64,000 nucleotides of DNA, taken from Bradyrhizobium lablabi. GTDB taxonomy: Bacteria > Pseudomonadota > Alphaproteobacteria > Rhizobiales > Xanthobacteraceae. Made by a program: the position numbers and the translations under genes. The DNA lies in contig NZ_LT670844.1 in the NCBI RefSeq assembly GCF_900141755.1, positions 372,001 through 436,000 on the forward strand, read 5' to 3'. The notes below the pieces were generated by a model. It did not search any database. It was not told the DNA's origin and saw only the letters and a list, made by a program, of their open reading frames with translations. This document shows, one piece after another, positions 60,922-64,000 of the stretch. Every line of letters begins with the position of its first letter. Position 1 is the first letter of the stretch.

Positions 60922-61665
60922 ATGACGACCTTTCCCCTCGCCTCCCGCATCGCTCTCGTCACCGGCGCCTCGCGCGGCATCGGCTATGCCACCGCGCGCG
61001 CGCTGGCAAAGCTAGGCGCGCATGTGGTCGCGGTGGCGCGCACCCAAGGCGGCCTCGAAGAGCTCGACGACGAGATCCAGAAGGACGGCGGCAGCGCGAC
61101 ATTGGTGCCGCTCGACCTCACCGATTTCGACGGCATCGCCCGCCTCGGCGCCGCGCTGCATGAGCGCCACGGCAAACTCGACATCCTCGTCGGCAATGCC
61201 GGCGTCGCCGGGCCCTCCTCGCCGCTCGGGCATGTCGACCTGAAACCGTGGAACGACGTGATGGCCGTCAACGTGACGGCGAATTTTCAATTGATCCGCT
61301 GCATGGAGCCGCTGTTGAAAAAATCCGACGCCGGCCGCGCGGTGTTCGTGACCTCGGCTGCCGCCAACAAGGCGCTCGCCTATGTCGGTCCCTACGCGAC
61401 CTCGAAGGCCGCGCTGGAGGCGCTGGTGCGGGTGTGGGCCAATGAGACCGCATCGACCGCCATTCGCGTCAACCTGTTCAGCCCCGGCCCGATCCGCACC
61501 CGGATGCGCGCCACGGTGTTTCCCGGCGAGGATCCGATGACGCTGGACACACCGGAGCAGGCGGCGGAATTCATCCTGCCGATGTGCACGCCCGATTGGA
61601 AAGAGACCGGCAGGTTTTATGACTATCCGGCCCGCACGCTGAAGAGTTTTCACGCGCCGGCGTGA
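60922..61665 (+). CDS. Short-chain dehydrogenase/reductase
   Basis: 247 aa, Rossmann fold. Cofactor motif VTGASRGIGYATARAL, NAGVAG, and the catalytic Ser/Tyr/Lys in FVTSAAANKALAYVGPYATS and SKAAL. Resembles the EmrKY/YciK-like or FabG-like oxidoreductases. Substrate not predictable. Confidence 0.93.
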   Translation: MTTFPLASRIALVTGASRGIGYATARALAKLGAHVVAVARTQGGLEELDDEIQKDGGSATLVPLDLTDFDGIARLGAALHERHGKLDILVGNAGVAGPSSPLGHVDLKPWNDVMAVNVTANFQLIRCMEPLLKKSDAGRAVFVTSAAANKALAYVGPYATSKAALEALVRVWANETASTAIRVNLFSPGPIRTRMRATVFPGEDPMTLDTPEQAAEFILPMCTPDWKETGRFYDYPARTLKSFHAPA

Positions 61666-61685
61666 ACATGGCCGCGTTTTCGGTG

Positions 61686-61786
61686 GTCGTCCCCGCGAAG
61701 GCGGGGACCCAGTATTCCAGATGCGGCTGTGATTTAAACGAGAAGCCGCGGCGTACTGGATCGCCCGCCTTCGCGGGCGATGACAC
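61686..61786. repeat. Palindromic repeat between SDR and NHL genes
   Basis: GTCCCCGCGAAGGCGGGGAC at the left and CGCCCGCCTTCGCGGGCG at the right are strong hairpins. The middle shares AAGCCGCGGCGTACTGGAT, in reverse, with 51929-51947. Confidence 0.7.
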
Positions 61787-61900
61787 CTGTTTGTGACGCA
61801 ACCGAGTTGCCTCCCTCTCGCGCAATTGACTCCCGAACCTCGTCGCTATTCACTGCCCGCCAAGCGGGGGAGAACCCGCGCCAAAAATCGGGAGGATGCC

Positions 61901-63040
61901 ATGACGCCGATGCCAAACCGCGGTTATCTCTTGAAATCTCTTCCCCTCCTCTTCGCCTCCGCCGTCCTGCTCGCCGCCCCCGCGCTTCCGCGTCCCGCCC
62001 ACGCCGGCGACGTCCCGGCCTTCGCCGTCGATGCGGCCTGGCCGAAGCAACTGCCGAACAACTGGATCATCGGCCAGGTCGGCGGCCTCACGGTTGATGC
62101 GCAGGATCATGTCTGGGTGTTTCACCGCCCGCGCTCGCTGACCGACGACGAGAAAGGTGCTGCGCTGACACCGCCGCGTTCGAAATGCTGCGTTCCGGCG
62201 CCGCCGGTGCTCGAATTCGATACCGACGGCAATCTGCTGCGCTCCTGGGGCGGACCGGGCGAAGGCTATGAATGGGTCGGGCGCGAACACGGCATCGAAA
62301 TCGACGACAGGGGATTTGTCTGGCTGACCGGCAACGCGGACAACGACAACGCGCTTTTGAAATTCACCCTCGACGGCAAGTTCGTGATGCAGATCGGCAA
62401 GGTTGCACCGAGCAAAGGCAGCAACGACACCACGCAATTGGGCAAGCCTGCGGAGACCGCACTCGACAAGGCGGCCGACGAGATCTATGTCGCCGACGGT
62501 TACGGCAATCATCGTGTCATCGTGTTCGACGCCACCACCGGCGCCTACAAGCGGCATTGGGGCGCCTATGGCAACAAGCCAGATGACACCAAGCAGGCGC
62601 CTTACGATCCCAAGGCACAGGTCTCCCAGCAATTCGGCAATCCCGTTCACTGCGTGAAGATCGCGCAAGACGGCCTGGTCTATGTCTGCGACCGCATCAA
62701 CGACCGGATTCAGGTCTTCAGGAAAGACGGCACATTCGTAAAAGAGTGGTTCTACGAGAAGAACACGCTCGGCAACGGCGCGGTGTGGGACCTCGCGATC
62801 TGGCCCGATCCGAAACAGACCTATCTCTTGAGCGCCGACGGCGAGAACAACGAAATCCGGGTCTTGAAGCGCGAGGACGGAAGCGTGGTCGGCAGCTTTG
62901 GGCATAACGGCCGCAATGCCGGGCAATTCCACTGGGTGCACGCCATGGCGGTCGACAGCAAGGGTAACGTCTATACCGCCGAGGTCGATACCGGAAAACG
63001 CATCCAGAAATTTACCCTCACCTCGGATGCGCTACGATAA
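61901..63040 (+). CDS. Secreted NHL-repeat beta-propeller protein
   Basis: 379 aa from the ATG at 61901 (GGAGG 6 nt upstream). A signal peptide (LKSLPLLFASAVLLAAPALP) precedes repeated NHL blades: GGLTVDAQDHVWVFHRPRSL, GIEIDDRGFVWLTGNADNDN, DEIYVADGYGNHRVIVFD, DGLVYVCDRINDRIQVFRKD, HAMAVDSKGNVYTAEVD. Resembles peptidylglycine alpha-amidating lyase-type propellers found in environmental bacteria; enzymatic role unproven. Followed by a binding protein gene. Confidence 0.85.
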   Translation: MTPMPNRGYLLKSLPLLFASAVLLAAPALPRPAHAGDVPAFAVDAAWPKQLPNNWIIGQVGGLTVDAQDHVWVFHRPRSLTDDEKGAALTPPRSKCCVPAPPVLEFDTDGNLLRSWGGPGEGYEWVGREHGIEIDDRGFVWLTGNADNDNALLKFTLDGKFVMQIGKVAPSKGSNDTTQLGKPAETALDKAADEIYVADGYGNHRVIVFDATTGAYKRHWGAYGNKPDDTKQAPYDPKAQVSQQFGNPVHCVKIAQDGLVYVCDRINDRIQVFRKDGTFVKEWFYEKNTLGNGAVWDLAIWPDPKQTYLLSADGENNEIRVLKREDGSVVGSFGHNGRNAGQFHWVHAMAVDSKGNVYTAEVDTGKRIQKFTLTSDALR

Positions 63041-63155
63041 GCGCATTGCCGGGAGGCGCCAGAAAGACTATCGGGGAAGCGGGATCGCCCATTCGATCAA
63101 TTTGGGTAAGGCTCCGAAAAGAGAGCAAGCCCGGCATTAACACGTGGAGGATTTA

Positions 63156-64000
63156 ATGACGACGACACGCGCGCGGCGCTATGCCGCGCTTATTGCATGC
63201 GCCGGCTTGGGGCTCGCGACACCGGCCTTGGCCCAGGACAAGATCGTCAAGATCGGCGTGCTCAACGACATGTCGAGCCTTTACGCCGATATCGGCGGCC
63301 CCAATTCGGTGGTCGCGGTCAAGATGGCGGTGGAAGATTCCGGCCTGCCCGCCAAGGGCTGGAAGATCGACGTGCTCAGCGCCGACCACCAGAACAAGCC
63401 GGACGTCGGCGTCAACATGGCGCGGCAATGGTTCGACGTCGACAAGGTCGACGTCATCACCGACACGCCGAATTCCGGCGTCGCGCTGGCGGTGAGCAAC
63501 CTCGTCAAGGAGAAAAATGCGGTGCTGCTCAACTCGGGCGCTGCGACCGCCGATCTGACCGGCAAGGCCTGCACGCCGAACACGGTCTCCTTCACCTTCG
63601 ATACCTACATGCTCGCCAACGGCACCGGTAAGGCGCTGACCAAGGCCGGCGGCGCCACCTGGTTCTTCCTGACGTCGGACTACGCCTTCGGTTACGCGCT
63701 GGAGCGTGACACCACCGCGGTCGTCACCGCCAATGGCGGCAAGGTGCTCGGCGGGGTCAAGCATCCGATCAACAGCTCGGATTTTTCCTCGTTCCTGCTG
63801 CAGGCGCAGGCCTCGAAAGCAAAAGTCGTCGGCCTCGCCAATGCCGGCGGCGACACCACCAACTCGATCAAGCAGGCATCCGAATTCGGCATCGTGGCCG
63901 GCGGCCAGAAGCTCGCCGCGCTGTTGCTCTTCATCAATGACGTGCATTCGCTGGGCCTGAAGACCGCGCAAGGCCTGTCGTTCACGGAATCCTTCTATTG
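63156..64000 (+). CDS. Periplasmic binding protein of amino-acid-type ABC transporter (cut by window edge)
   Basis: 281 codons are present; the C-terminus lies beyond the window. The ATG at 63156 has GGAGG 7 nt upstream. A signal peptide (YAALIACAGLGLATPALAQ) precedes a Peripla_BP_6 domain: KIGVLNDMSSLYADIGGPNS, VVAVKMAVEDSGL, GATWFFLTSDYAFGYAL. Second such receptor in the window, distinct from the one at 30.1 kb. Its permease genes, if any, would be downstream. Confidence 0.9.
   Translation, partial: MTTTRARRYAALIACAGLGLATPALAQDKIVKIGVLNDMSSLYADIGGPNSVVAVKMAVEDSGLPAKGWKIDVLSADHQNKPDVGVNMARQWFDVDKVDVITDTPNSGVALAVSNLVKEKNAVLLNSGAATADLTGKACTPNTVSFTFDTYMLANGTGKALTKAGGATWFFLTSDYAFGYALERDTTAVVTANGGKVLGGVKHPINSSDFSSFLLQAQASKAKVVGLANAGGDTTNSIKQASEFGIVAGGQKLAALLLFINDVHSLGLKTAQGLSFTESFY

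Noticed and set aside
1-64000. tRNA, rRNA or CRISPR loci
   Set aside because: No cloverleaf with a conserved T-loop, no rRNA-like stretch and no regularly spaced repeats were recognised by eye; a tRNAscan or CRISPR finder run would settle this.

Overview
The window reads as a chromosomal segment of a GC-rich alphaproteobacterium of the Bradyrhizobium/Rhodopseudomonas/Nitrobacter group (family Nitrobacteraceae). The grounds are the gene orders (purN-purM, hdaA-ppk-ppx, pepA-holC, lptF-lptG-lptD-surA-pdxA-rsmA, gmk-yicC-mltG-fabF-acpP-fabG-fabD, rpsF-rpsR-DUF2232-rplI, dnaB-alr, radA-cvpA-purF), the strongly GC-biased third positions, and the many palindromic intergenic repeats of the kind seen in that group. 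This is inference from the sequence alone; no database search was run.

Layout. 1-6.5 kb: end of purN, purM (minus), then a CDP-alcohol phosphatidyltransferase, the DnaA-related HdaA, polyphosphate kinase and exopolyphosphatase (plus). 6.5-13.8 kb: an accessory block inserted at the 3' end of ppx. It holds a ~400-bp dispersed repeat, an intact IS3-family element (43-bp perfect inverted ends, 4-bp target duplication), a Tat-exported beta-carbonic anhydrase, an LssY-domain membrane protein, an AraC-type regulator of lower GC flanked by an inverted partial copy of its own promoter and N-terminus, three small overlapping membrane-protein ORFs, and a cut-off Gly-rich gene. A 22-bp repeat of the ppx 3' end closes the block at 13.75 kb. 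13.8-21 kb: TerC, Ndk, a small secreted protein, an ABC-F ATPase, a lipoprotein, HolC and PepA. 21-29 kb: LPS export and outer-membrane assembly (lptF, lptG, lptD, surA-like) read through into pdxA and rsmA.

29-34 kb: a zinc alcohol dehydrogenase, an orphan periplasmic binding protein, a caspase-DUF4189 fusion and two secreted or membrane proteins of unknown role. 34-41 kb: gmk, yicC, mltG and the core fatty-acid genes fabF-acpP-fabG-fabD, all minus. 41-44 kb: ribosomal protein operon rpsF-rpsR-DUF2232-rplI behind a good sigma70-type promoter and a ~190-nt leader. 44-46 kb: a thioesterase with its TetR regulator and a palindromic operator, and a secreted c-type-haem-motif protein. 46-52 kb: cfa, dnaB, alr, exonuclease III. 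52-56 kb: second copy of the ~400-bp repeat, a GFA-fold protein, membrane proteins, an SPFH protein, and a Phd/PIN toxin-antitoxin pair. 56-64 kb: radA, cvpA, purF, a DUF1697 protein, an SDR, an NHL-repeat protein and the start of another amino-acid-type binding protein.

Most of the window is housekeeping DNA. The unusual material is concentrated in 6.5-13.8 kb. Its most striking part is the AraC gene whose body lies between two facing, diverged copies of its promoter and first ~45 codons: an arrangement that could, if recombination occurs, let the gene body be read in either orientation.
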